64,000 nucleotides of DNA from Nostoc linckia NIES-25 (GTDB lineage Bacteria; Cyanobacteriota; Cyanobacteriia; Cyanobacteriales; Nostocaceae), in the NCBI RefSeq assembly GCF_002368035.1, contig NZ_AP018222.1, positions 5,219,508-5,283,507 of the forward strand. The letters run 5' to 3'. The notes under the pieces were generated by a model, which was not told the DNA's origin, ran no database searches, and saw only the letters and a list, made by a program, of their open reading frames with translations. The position numbers were made by a program, and so were the translations under genes. Below, piece after piece: positions 54,132-62,580 of the stretch. Each line of letters begins with the position of its first letter. Within the stretch, counting starts at the first letter, position 1.

Positions 54132-55643
54132 ATGGTTAACGTTCACAACACAGACTTTTTACAGCCAATTCAAACAGATGAATTTCTGCCACCGATTAGT
54201 CGTTGGATTACCTTTGGTGGACTCTTTGTTCTCTGCGTTTTGGGACTAGCGATTCCCGTCGCCACAATCACTAAATATAAGGTGACAGTAAAAGGGCAGG
54301 CAGTTGTCCGTCCATCCGGGGAATTGCGAATTGTGCAGGCGGCAACTGAAGGCCAAGTTATGCAGATTCATGTCAAAGAAAATCAAGTTGTCAAAACCGG
54401 AGATGCGATCGCCATTATTGACGACTCCCGCTTACAAACTAAAAAAAACCAACTGCAAAGTAATATTCAGCAAGCTAAGTTACAGCTAGTGCAAATCAAG
54501 GCTCAAATTCACACTCTTAACAGTCAAATCCGCGCGGAAACTGCTAAAGTTAACCGGATGATCGCTGCTACTGAGGCTGAATTAAGCGATCGCCTGCGCC
54601 AATATCAGGATAAAAAAATTACTACTGTGGCTGAATTCCAAGAAGCTCAAGCTAATGTGCAAATTGCTCAACAAGAATTGCAGGTTGGGATAACACAGTT
54701 AAAAACAGCACAAGCAAATCTCCATTCTACTGAGGCGGCTTGGAATGCAGCCAAGTCAAAGCAAAATCGATATGAGGGTGTAGCCCAAGCAGGAGCATTG
54801 TCTAGGGATAAATTAGAGGAAGCGCGGTTAGCTACAAAACAGCAACAACAAGCAGTAGCCGCACAAAAAGCAGTTGTGGAGGCGCAAAAGCAAACAATTG
54901 AGCGATTAAAACAAACTGTATATGCAGCGATCGCTAAAAAGCAACGTGCGAAAGCCGCTTTAAATCCCAGTCATGCAGAAGTAGAAATTGCTATTGAGCG
55001 GATAGCCCAAGAAGAAGCCGCAGGTGACAGTAACAAAGCAGCTTTAGACAAAGAATTGCAAGGAATTATCAAGCAACGAATTGAAGTAGAAAAACAGTTA
55101 GAGCGCGATACTAGCGAACTAAAACAAGTGGAAATTGAACTTCATCACACCACTATTATTGCTACTGCCGATGGTATCATTTCTCAGATAAACTTGCGTA
55201 ACCCCGGTCAAACTGTGCGTCCTGGCGAAGAAGTCTTGCAGATTGTCCCCAGTGATGCCAAGCAGATTGTCAAGGCAGCAGTGGCATCTGAAGATAAAAA
55301 TAAGCTCAAAATTGGTCAGCAAGTTCAAATGCGGGTTAGTGCTTGTCCCTACCCAGATTATGGTACTCTCAATGGCAAGGTCGAGGCGATTTCTCCAGAT
55401 GCCATGACTCCCCCAACAAATAGCACAAATGGATCTTCTCCTTATCCCAATACCACTCCGAAAGCGGCTGTCCCAGGTGCTTTTTATCACGTGACTATTG
55501 AGCCGGAAAATCTGGTTTTAGGTAAAGGCAAAAATCTCTGTCACATTCAATTGGGAATGGAAGGTAGAGTAGATATTATTTCCCGTGAAGAAACGGTACT
55601 GCAATTTTTCTTGAGAAAAGCGAGGTTAATTGCAGATGCGTAA
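54132..55643 (+). CDS. HlyD family membrane-fusion (adaptor) protein
   Basis: A 503-aa adaptor. It has a single N-terminal transmembrane segment (FGGLFVLCVLGLAIPVATI), a biotinyl-lipoyl-like half motif (EGQVMQIHVKENQVVKTGD), a long coiled-coil hairpin (about residues 95-330) and the second lipoyl half (ADGIISQINLRNPGQTVRPG) with a C-terminal beta domain. It links the inner-membrane C39 exporter to an outer-membrane TolC-like channel, which is not in the window. The ATG at 54132 follows a GGAG site; the upstream extension is rejected. Separated from the exporter by a MITE, it may now have its own promoter. Confidence 0.92.
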   Translation: MVNVHNTDFLQPIQTDEFLPPISRWITFGGLFVLCVLGLAIPVATITKYKVTVKGQAVVRPSGELRIVQAATEGQVMQIHVKENQVVKTGDAIAIIDDSRLQTKKNQLQSNIQQAKLQLVQIKAQIHTLNSQIRAETAKVNRMIAATEAELSDRLRQYQDKKITTVAEFQEAQANVQIAQQELQVGITQLKTAQANLHSTEAAWNAAKSKQNRYEGVAQAGALSRDKLEEARLATKQQQQAVAAQKAVVEAQKQTIERLKQTVYAAIAKKQRAKAALNPSHAEVEIAIERIAQEEAAGDSNKAALDKELQGIIKQRIEVEKQLERDTSELKQVEIELHHTTIIATADGIISQINLRNPGQTVRPGEEVLQIVPSDAKQIVKAAVASEDKNKLKIGQQVQMRVSACPYPDYGTLNGKVEAISPDAMTPPTNSTNGSSPYPNTTPKAAVPGAFYHVTIEPENLVLGKGKNLCHIQLGMEGRVDIISREETVLQFFLRKARLIADA

Positions 55644-55684
55644 TTTGATCGTGATTTGACACCAGACGGGGGGCAGACGGACAG

Positions 55685-55756
55685 AGGAGACAACGGAGAT
55701 AACCAATGCCCAATGCCCAATGCCCAATGCCCAATGCCCAATGCCCAATGCCCAAT
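55685..55756. repeat. Heptamer short tandem repeat (CCAATGC)
   Basis: About eight CCAATGC units downstream of the HlyD gene, reaching the end of the convergent aldolase-like gene, whose stop codon lies at 55759-55761. Confidence 0.8.
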
Positions 55757-55758
55757 AA

Positions 55759-56520
55759 CTAATCCAGCAAATCAGGTTCTTCGCGGACAATGCGATCGTA
55801 AAGTGGCTGGAAGCTAAACCATCCACTTTTCGGCGCTCCCACTTGACTGTGTGTTAAACGGGCTGTTTCGTGTTTGATAATATTAGGTCTACCTGCGGCT
55901 TGTGCCAAGAGTTGTGCTTGGCACGATCGCTCTAAGCTAATGTACCAAAAAGCAGCTTCATCTACCGTATGTCCCACAGTTAAAATGCCGTGGTTACGTA
56001 GAATTATGGCTTTAGCTTCGCCCAAAGTTTCGGCAAGTCGCTTGCCTTCAGATGTATCTAATACGACACCTGTATAATCTTCAAGCAGCGCATGGTCTTC
56101 GTAAAAAGCGCAAGAATCTTGAGTCAAAGGGTCAAGTAGACGACCCAAACTCGACCAGGCTTTGCCATAAATTGAATGGGCGTGTGCGGCTGCAACTACG
56201 TCAGGTCGAGCCTCATGAATTTGAGAATGGATGGCGAAAGCAGCTTGATTTACTTGAGCATCGCCTTTAACCACCTCACCTTCTTTATTAACCAAAATCA
56301 GGTCAGAAACTCGAATATGACCGAAGTATACTCCTAATGGATTCACCCAGAAATGGTCTGTAAACTCTGGATCGCGGGCTGTAATATGCCCTGCAATGCC
56401 TTCGCTGAAGCCAAAGCGACCAAACAGACGAAAAGCAGCGGCTAGGCGTTGCTTGCGGTGCAGGCGTTCATCTTCAACTCGCTCGAATATGGGGGGTTGC
56501 GGTCTATGAAACTTGGGCAT
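55759..56520 (-). CDS. Class II aldolase/adducin family protein
   Basis: A 253-aa protein. Zinc-site histidines are seen in AAHAHSIYGKAW and RNHGILTVGHTV, with the glycine-rich GFSEGIAGHITARDP near the start. Family members are zinc-dependent aldolases or epimerases acting on sugar phosphates, or adducin-like proteins without activity. The ATG at 56520 has a strong AGGAGGAGG site and overlaps the end of the upstream cupin gene by 17 bp, which implies translational coupling. The in-frame extension to 56697 is antisense-like to the cupin and is rejected. Confidence 0.85.
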   Translation of the reverse strand: MPKFHRPQPPIFERVEDERLHRKQRLAAAFRLFGRFGFSEGIAGHITARDPEFTDHFWVNPLGVYFGHIRVSDLILVNKEGEVVKGDAQVNQAAFAIHSQIHEARPDVVAAAHAHSIYGKAWSSLGRLLDPLTQDSCAFYEDHALLEDYTGVVLDTSEGKRLAETLGEAKAIILRNHGILTVGHTVDEAAFWYISLERSCQAQLLAQAAGRPNIIKHETARLTHSQVGAPKSGWFSFQPLYDRIVREEPDLLD

Positions 56521-57178
56521 GTTCTTTTTCCTCCTCCTCTTTGCAGGGAGCATTAGAATATCCAGAGCGAAAAGATTTGACACTGTGAGATTCTGGAATG
56601 AATTGGTGACGCCAGATGCAACCAGTATCATTGCCGAGAAGATGGATAGATACAGATTCACTCTCGGATGTGGTTTTGACGGCGTGGATATCGCCATCTG
56701 GAGGTAGGAGGCGGTAAATATCCCCCCTTTGAAGCGATCGCACTTCAGTTATTTGTAATTGTGCGTGTCCTTCGGCATTGCCGCTATCTACACGCCGATA
56801 GACTGTCTCTTCTTGATTGCCTTTGTATAAACCAATCAATCCCCAAGCTAAATGGTCGTGGACGGGAGTAGTTGAACCTGGGGGAATCACCAAGCTAAAG
56901 ACTGATAAAGAACGGTCTTTAGCCCGATAAAGTAGCCATTGGCCAATACCACCGCCCATTTTACTTTCGGGGTTGACTTGGGCAAACTTTTCGGGTAACC
57001 ATTGCTGTTGGGCAAGTAGCTCTTGAAAATAAGGTTCTAATTTAGCTAGCTGTTGTATGCGATTTGTCGTAGTGCTAGCAGTGATTTCACGTACTTTTGC
57101 TACAAGCGATCGCAATTCTTGGCTCTCAATAAACCATTGGTCTTCAGGCAAAGGTTCTAAAATAGTATCATTCGTCAT
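56504..57178 (-). CDS. Cysteine dioxygenase-like cupin
   Basis: A 224-aa cupin. The metal-binding HxH-type motif is seen in TTPVHDHLAWGLIGLYKG, with a distal histidine in DGDIHAV. It resembles the thiol dioxygenase (cysteine or 3-mercaptopropionate dioxygenase) family, which oxidises a thiol to a sulfinic acid using Fe(II) and O2. It overlaps the aldolase-like gene, so the pair forms an operon. Exact thiol substrate is not determinable by eye. Confidence 0.75.
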   Translation of the reverse strand: MTNDTILEPLPEDQWFIESQELRSLVAKVREITASTTTNRIQQLAKLEPYFQELLAQQQWLPEKFAQVNPESKMGGGIGQWLLYRAKDRSLSVFSLVIPPGSTTPVHDHLAWGLIGLYKGNQEETVYRRVDSGNAEGHAQLQITEVRSLQRGDIYRLLPPDGDIHAVKTTSESESVSIHLLGNDTGCIWRHQFIPESHSVKSFRSGYSNAPCKEEEEKEHAQVS

Positions 57179-57355
57179 CTATATTCCTCATTAATCTAAG
57201 TAAGTCGGTTTAAATATTCCTCGTAACTTAGTTAATCTTTATTTAAATACTTTCGTTTTATTGTGCCAACCTACTCGCTAAGTTTTTTATCTTTGGCGTA
57301 AAACTCCTATTCGATTGCTTCAAAAAACTCTACACAATTTGAAAAAGCTGATTCC

Positions 57356-57577
57356 CTACTCCCTACTCCCTATTTGCCTTTTAGTTTTGACATTGGGGTG
57401 AATTTTGAACCCAAGTTGCTCAAGTTTTAAATGGGAAAACGACTCCTTGAGAATAATAGTAAAGGGATATCGCTGGAATACAGTAGCTTTACCTTGTGAC
57501 AATAGTAACCTAGCGCGGCTGATACGTACCGGGTATAACGGTTGTTGGTTGGAATCGAGAATTAGAACTTTGCTCAT
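57356..57577 (-). pseudogene. iscB: Truncated IscB-like protein (PLMP/RRXRR N-terminal domain only)
   Basis: A 73-aa ORF that matches the N-terminal PLMP domain of IscB-family nucleases: VLILDSNQQPLYPVRISRAR, then GKATVFQRYPFTIILKE. The following GFKIHPNVKTKRQ aligns with the RuvC-I segment (usually KIDPGSKT), but the catalytic Asp is His and the frame stops soon after. RuvC II, HNH and the rest are absent. IscB is the RNA-guided nuclease of IS200/IS605-like elements and the ancestor of Cas9. This is most likely a dead relic; a retained PLMP-only protein cannot be ruled out. Confidence 0.75.
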
Positions 57578-57702
57578 GTATTAAATTCCTGACAGATAAA
57601 GTTAGTAAACAAATAAGGGCAAATCAAACTTGATTCATCTCATTGCGATAATCAGAATAACAACCGTTGTATTAATTCTTTGATTAAACACAGGATAATA
57701 AT

Positions 57703-57731
57703 GAGAGTGTAGAATCCTACCTAGCACTCTC
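57703..57731 (-). other. Hairpin upstream of the IscB-like relic
   Basis: GAGAGTGTAG and CTAGCACTCTC pair with a single bulge, loop AATCCTAC, about 125 bp upstream of the relic's start. In intact IscB loci the guide (omega) RNA lies on this side, so this could be part of one. It could also be an ordinary terminator. Confidence 0.35.
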
Positions 57732-57852
57732 GTCTCTATTGCCCATTCAGGTGTAGTATTAGTTTTAAAGTACGGTAATTCGGTCGGTTAAGTGTACAAT
57801 CCTAAAAACAGAAATTATCACATACAAATTCAAAAAGCAAGTACTCTTCTGG

Positions 57853-58749
57853 TCACCTACTGGACTGACTCGCATTAAGACAAGCTTGCACAAAATCTTC
57901 AACTACGTTGTTTACAGAATCTCGTCGCCACGCCACAGCTAACACACTGGGGCTGACATCCCGAACTGGGCGGAAAGTTTGTCCAGACAGCGCGTAAACT
58001 TGTGTAGTGGTTTCCGGCACTAGTGCTATTCCTTGACCATTAATCACTGCTTCCATTGCTTCATTAGTATTATTTACTTCCGTGCCAAAGACGATTGGAT
58101 GACCGTCACGTTCATTCTTTGCTAGCCAGCAATCTCGCGAGATTCCTGCTTCAGCGGGTACTGTAATAAACGGTTCATTAACCAAATCTGCCATCTGCAA
58201 AACTTCCCGCCGCGCCAGCGGATGGTCAGATGATAGAGCAACCCATCTTGGTTCAACTAATAAGATTTCAGTGAATAATTTTTCTTGTTTGGGAACTGGT
58301 AACCGTAATAGCGCAACATCAGTATTACCAGAGAGGAGTCCAGCAGTAGGATCTGAGAACTCAAAGAAGCGAATCGCTACCCTCCATCCTGGTTGTAGGG
58401 CTTGAAATCGTGAAAGGATAGATTTCGTTAATTCGCTACCAATCCTGCAAATAAAACCAACGCGTAATGTCTGCGTTTCCCTTGCTGCTACTTCTCGCAG
58501 CGTTGACAAGGTAAACTGCCAATCTTGGATTAGCCCTTGAGCTAAAGGCAAGAGTGTTTCACCAGCAGCAGTCAGCTTCACTTCTCGACTATTACGGCGC
58601 AGTAGTTCAATACCCAATTCTCGCTCTAGTTGGCGAATTTGCTTAGATAATGCTGGTTGTGAGATATATAATCGCTCAGCAGCACGGGTGAAGTTTAACT
58701 CTTGTGCCACCGCAACAAAGTAACGAAGCAAGCGTAAGTCTGCATCCAT
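57853..58749 (-). CDS. LysR-family transcriptional regulator
   Basis: A 298-aa regulator. The N-terminal winged helix-turn-helix starts MDADLRLLRYFVAVAQELNF, with RLYISQPALSKQIRQLE as the recognition part. The C-terminal periplasmic-binding-like effector domain follows (RVGFICRIGSELT). The ATG at 58749 gives the usual LysR start; the longer in-frame form to 58953 is rejected. It is divergent from an RND pump gene 364 bp away, so it probably controls that gene. Effector unknown. Confidence 0.92.
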   Translation of the reverse strand: MDADLRLLRYFVAVAQELNFTRAAERLYISQPALSKQIRQLERELGIELLRRNSREVKLTAAGETLLPLAQGLIQDWQFTLSTLREVAARETQTLRVGFICRIGSELTKSILSRFQALQPGWRVAIRFFEFSDPTAGLLSGNTDVALLRLPVPKQEKLFTEILLVEPRWVALSSDHPLARREVLQMADLVNEPFITVPAEAGISRDCWLAKNERDGHPIVFGTEVNNTNEAMEAVINGQGIALVPETTTQVYALSGQTFRPVRDVSPSVLAVAWRRDSVNNVVEDFVQACLNASQSSR

Positions 58750-58950
58750 CCTGTTTGGTAGTTTCGATCTATTCTTTTTGGTTATAGCAGTATATCTTGG
58801 ACTTTTAAGGCAGTTTGCGATAAAAATTTCTAATGAGTCGCGGATTAGAGATAAAGAATTGGGGATTGTCGACTGGAAATTGGGTATAAGAGACTTTAGG
58901 TACAAAAGTCTGGAGAAACACAGCCTGCAAGTTCTCCTGTAATTACTATT

Positions 58951-59109
58951 CACCAGTCACCAGTCACCAGTCCTCAGTCCCCAGTCCCCAGTCCCCAGTC
59001 ACCAGTCCCCAGTCCCCAGTCCTCAGTCCCCAGTCACCAGTCCCCAGCCCAGTCCTCAGTCCCCAGTCACCAGTCCCCAGTCCCCAGTCCCCAGTCCCCA
59101 GTCCCCAAT
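58951..59109. repeat. Heptamer tandem repeat (CCAGTCC/CCAGTCA)
   Basis: About 22 units of 7 bp fill the region directly before the RND pump start codon, leaving no room for a conventional ribosome-binding site. Unit variants CCAGTCA, CCAGTCC and TCAGTCC alternate. Confidence 0.85.
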
Positions 59110-59113
59110 CCCT

Positions 59114-62100
59114 ATGTTTGTCAATACTTTCATCAGGCGTCCAGTTCTGACGACCGTCTGTACATTCATCATTTTGTTGCTGGGAAGCATTTGTATTCCT
59201 ATCCTGCCGATTTCTCAGCTACCAGATCTCGCTCCGGTGCAAATCACTGTTAGTTCTAACAATATTGGTGCGGATGCTCAAACAACAGAAAGCACTGTTA
59301 CTAATATTATTGAACGACAAATTAATGGTGTTAAAAATGTATCTTACATATCTTCTAATACAGGTAATGATGGCTCAAGCAATATAACTGTTTCTTTTCC
59401 AACTAGTGTTAATAGCGATATTGCTCAAGTAAACGTTCAAAATAAAGAAGCTCTCTCTGAACCTCAATTGCCGAGTAATGTTCAACAAACAGGTGTCACA
59501 ATTGAAACGGCATCCAGTAGTTTGCTTCTCGTCTATGGCTTCTACTCAGAGAATAATGAATATGACAACATTTTTATTAGTAATTATGTTGATTTATTTG
59601 TTCTCGATCAAATTAAACGCATTCCTGGCGTAGGAAGCTCCAGGATTTTTGGAGAACGCAAGTATGCAATGCGTCTTTGGCTCGATCCCAACAAGCTTGC
59701 TCAACATCAGTTAACACCTCAAGATGTGACAACTGCCCTGCAAGAACAAAATATTCAGGTGGGTGCAGGAGCAATTGGTAAGGAACCAGCACCAGATAAT
59801 CAAAGCTTTGAATTTGCTTTACGGGCAACCAGTCGATTCAAAGATGCGGCTGAATTTGGAGAGATGGTGTTAAAGGTCGCTCAACCTGGTTCCACTAACA
59901 CTAACACCTTAGTAAAAGTCAAAGATGTCGGTCGAGTTGAACTAGGGGCAGAGAGTTATCTTGCTGATGCCAGATTCACCATTCCAGGAAATGCTTCCAA
60001 GCCGGCTGTGGGTTTAGGGATATATCAACTTCCAGGTAGTAATGCCTTGCAAGTTGCCCATGCTGTGGAAGAGCAAATCGAAACCCTAGCCAAGAATTTT
60101 CCACCAGGGCTGAAAGCGCAGTTAGCATTTGATACCACTCCATTTGTGGAAATTTCCTTAGAAGAGGTACTACACACACTGGTTGAGGCGATCGCACTGG
60201 TGGTATTGGTAATTTTTGTTTTTTTGCAAGACTGGCGCACCACAATCATTCCCACCGTTGCGATCCCTGTGTCCTTGATTGGGACATGTGCGGCTCTTTT
60301 GGTTTTAGGGTTTCAAATTAATACACTGACATTATTTGGTTTTGTGCTGGCGATCGGTATTGTCGTCGATGATGCAATCATTGTGGTGGAAGCCGTTGCA
60401 GTCAAACTGGAACAGGGGATGAGGCCGTTTCAGGCAGCCGTGGAAGCCATGAAGGAGTTGACCGGGGCAATCATCGCTACTTCACTTGTACTGATGGCGG
60501 TATTCATTCCCGTTGCATTCATTCCCGGCACTACTGGGATTGTTTACAAACAGTTTGCGTTAACCATTGCTTGCTCGATCGCCATTTCGACTTTCAATGC
60601 CTTAACCTTCTCTCCGAGTATGGCAGCGATCCTCATGCGCCCAGCCCAGACTCCACGCGGTCCTTTAGGCTGGTTTTTTACGCAGTTTAACCGGGGATTT
60701 AGCTGGTTCACCCGCCGATACGTCAGGTTTGTTAGCTTCCTTACCCATATTAAAGTGGTTGTAGTTGGAGTTTTCATTGCTGGTTTATTGGCAACGGGTT
60801 TCATGTACACAACAGTGCCTACCGGATTTATTCCAGAGGAAGACCAAGGCTACTTTTTTGTAATTGTCCAGGGGCCTGACGGAGTTTCTTTGAAATACAC
60901 GGAATCGGTGATGGAAAAGGTTGTCCAGGAAGTTACGGCGCTTCCAGAAGTCAGAGCTAGTTTTATGATTAGTGGCTTTGGTTTCGATGGCAATGCTTCT
61001 AATTTAGGCATCGCCTTTGCTAACCTGAAACCTTGGAAAGAAAGAACCGAACAATCTCAATCTGTTTATGGCATACTTCAGAGACTGAACAAAAAGCTGG
61101 GTGCTATTACCGAAGCTAGAGCGATCGCTGTGAATGCTCCACCTGTGAGAGGGTTAAGTACTACAGGTGGTTTTGAGTTTATCATTCAAGACCGCACTGG
61201 CAGTGCGCCGATTGAAACTCTGGTTGAGACCACTCAAAAGTTCATTGCCGCAGCAAATAAAAAACCAGTTCTGCAACGAGTCTTCACTCAGTTCACCGCA
61301 AACACTCCGCAATTTGACATCCAGGTAAACCGCAATCAAGCCAAAGCTCTCAATGTCGAGATTAATGATGTCTTTGGCGCTTTGCAATCTTACTTGGGAT
61401 CGCAATATGTGAATAACTTCGTCCAAGGACAGCGACAGTACCGAGTATATGTCCAAGCAGATGGGGTTTACCGTGCAAATCCCGATGATATTAACAAGTT
61501 GTATGTTCGCTCAACAACTGGGGCGATGATTCCTTTGGGCAGTTTGGTGAAAGTTACTCCCTTTGTGGGGCCAAAGACAATTTCCCATTACAACTTATAT
61601 CGCTCAATCAAAGTTCAAGGCGCTCCCGCTCCTGGTGCGAGTTCCGGACAGGCGATTAAAGCGATGGAAGAAGTCGCAGCAGAGGTTTTACCCCAGGGAT
61701 TTGGTTATGAGTGGACAGGGACTTATCTGCAAGAGAAGACATCTGGAGGAGCCACTGGGCTGATTTTTGCTTTAGCGATCGTTATTGTCTTTTTGGTGCT
61801 GGCGGCTCAATATGAAAGCTACATCGACCCAATTATTATTTTGTTAACAGTTCCCCTAGCGGTTTTGGGAGCAATGACAGCGATTTGGTTGCGATCGAAT
61901 ATTTTCATGGCAGGTAGCCTGTTTCCAAAAGTAGTAGATGATATTTATTGCCAAGTAGGTCTGGTGACTTTGATTGGTCTAGCCGCTAAAAACGCGATTT
62001 TAGTCGTGGAATTTGCCAACCAACTGCACGAGCAGGGCATGAGCTACACGCGGGCGGCGGTGAAAGCCGGACAAGAACGTTTGCGACCGATTTTAATGAC

Positions 62101-62395
62101 TTCCTTTGCAGCACTGTTAGGATTTTTGCCCTTGGTGATTTCTGAAGGCGCTGGAGCAAGTAGCCGTTGGTCTTTAGGCACAGCACTGTTTGGGGGGCTG
62201 CTGCTTTCGACGTTCTTGAGTTTGTTCTTAGTCCCAATTCTCTATATTCTGGTTAAGACCTTGGCTCAATCTATATTGCCTCGTCACCGACGTGGAGGCT
62301 CAAATCCTCCAGATTCTCCAAATGGAACTTCGGAATCTGGGCATATAGCTCTGCCTGCTGGCTCAAGTCAACAGCAGGATGGAAGAACTGCTTGA
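59114..62395 (+). CDS. RND efflux pump permease (AcrB/HAE1 type)
   Basis: A 1093-aa inner-membrane pump. It begins MFVNTFIRRPVLTTVCTFI, the standard first membrane segment. The TM4 proton-relay aspartates are in LAIGIVVDDAIIVVEAV. The second half has the LAAQYESYIDPIIILLTVPL and GLAAKNAILVVEFANQ motifs. Full length for the family. It exports hydrophobic or amphiphilic compounds by proton antiport with a periplasmic adaptor and a TolC-like channel, neither of which is next to it. Its start codon directly abuts a heptamer repeat. Control by the divergent LysR gene is inferred. Confidence 0.93.
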   Translation: MFVNTFIRRPVLTTVCTFIILLLGSICIPILPISQLPDLAPVQITVSSNNIGADAQTTESTVTNIIERQINGVKNVSYISSNTGNDGSSNITVSFPTSVNSDIAQVNVQNKEALSEPQLPSNVQQTGVTIETASSSLLLVYGFYSENNEYDNIFISNYVDLFVLDQIKRIPGVGSSRIFGERKYAMRLWLDPNKLAQHQLTPQDVTTALQEQNIQVGAGAIGKEPAPDNQSFEFALRATSRFKDAAEFGEMVLKVAQPGSTNTNTLVKVKDVGRVELGAESYLADARFTIPGNASKPAVGLGIYQLPGSNALQVAHAVEEQIETLAKNFPPGLKAQLAFDTTPFVEISLEEVLHTLVEAIALVVLVIFVFLQDWRTTIIPTVAIPVSLIGTCAALLVLGFQINTLTLFGFVLAIGIVVDDAIIVVEAVAVKLEQGMRPFQAAVEAMKELTGAIIATSLVLMAVFIPVAFIPGTTGIVYKQFALTIACSIAISTFNALTFSPSMAAILMRPAQTPRGPLGWFFTQFNRGFSWFTRRYVRFVSFLTHIKVVVVGVFIAGLLATGFMYTTVPTGFIPEEDQGYFFVIVQGPDGVSLKYTESVMEKVVQEVTALPEVRASFMISGFGFDGNASNLGIAFANLKPWKERTEQSQSVYGILQRLNKKLGAITEARAIAVNAPPVRGLSTTGGFEFIIQDRTGSAPIETLVETTQKFIAAANKKPVLQRVFTQFTANTPQFDIQVNRNQAKALNVEINDVFGALQSYLGSQYVNNFVQGQRQYRVYVQADGVYRANPDDINKLYVRSTTGAMIPLGSLVKVTPFVGPKTISHYNLYRSIKVQGAPAPGASSGQAIKAMEEVAAEVLPQGFGYEWTGTYLQEKTSGGATGLIFALAIVIVFLVLAAQYESYIDPIIILLTVPLAVLGAMTAIWLRSNIFMAGSLFPKVVDDIYCQVGLVTLIGLAAKNAILVVEFANQLHEQGMSYTRAAVKAGQERLRPILMTSFAALLGFLPLVISEGAGASSRWSLGTALFGGLLLSTFLSLFLVPILYILVKTLAQSILPRHRRGGSNPPDSPNGTSESGHIALPAGSSQQQDGRTA

Positions 62396-62399
62396 TGGC

Positions 62400-62580
62400 C
62401 ATGCGGCATGGGGAGAGGGAAAGGGGTAAGGGGTAAAGGGGTAAGAGGTAAGGGAAAGGGGTAAGGGGAAAAGGGGAAAGATTAAATTTATTCCTTTTCC
62501 CTTTAACCTTTTCCCTTTAACCTTTCCCCTTTAACCTTTTCCCTTTCCCCTTTAACCTTTCCCCTTTCCCCTGCTCCCTT
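62400..62580. repeat. Purine/pyrimidine low-complexity repeat
   Basis: GGGGTAAGGGG units, then an AAAGATTAAATTTATTCC centre and CCCTTTAACCTTTTCCC units; the two halves are near inverted complements. Shares its centre with 24060-24211. Lies between two convergent genes. Confidence 0.8.

Noticed and set aside
26494..55643. The C39 exporter/HlyD pair as the RTX secretion system
   Set aside because: C39-domain exporters act on double-glycine leaders, which the RTX proteins lack; RTX proteins normally use exporters with a degenerate C39-like domain or none. Not excluded for the HlyD part, but not supported.
58951..59109. CRISPR array
   Set aside because: The 7-bp units are continuous with no spacers; the same holds for 20855-20907 and 55685-55756.
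62285..62320. tRNA-like arm (GGAGGCTCAAATCCTCC)
   Set aside because: It is inside the RND coding sequence and no acceptor or anticodon arms can be formed around it.
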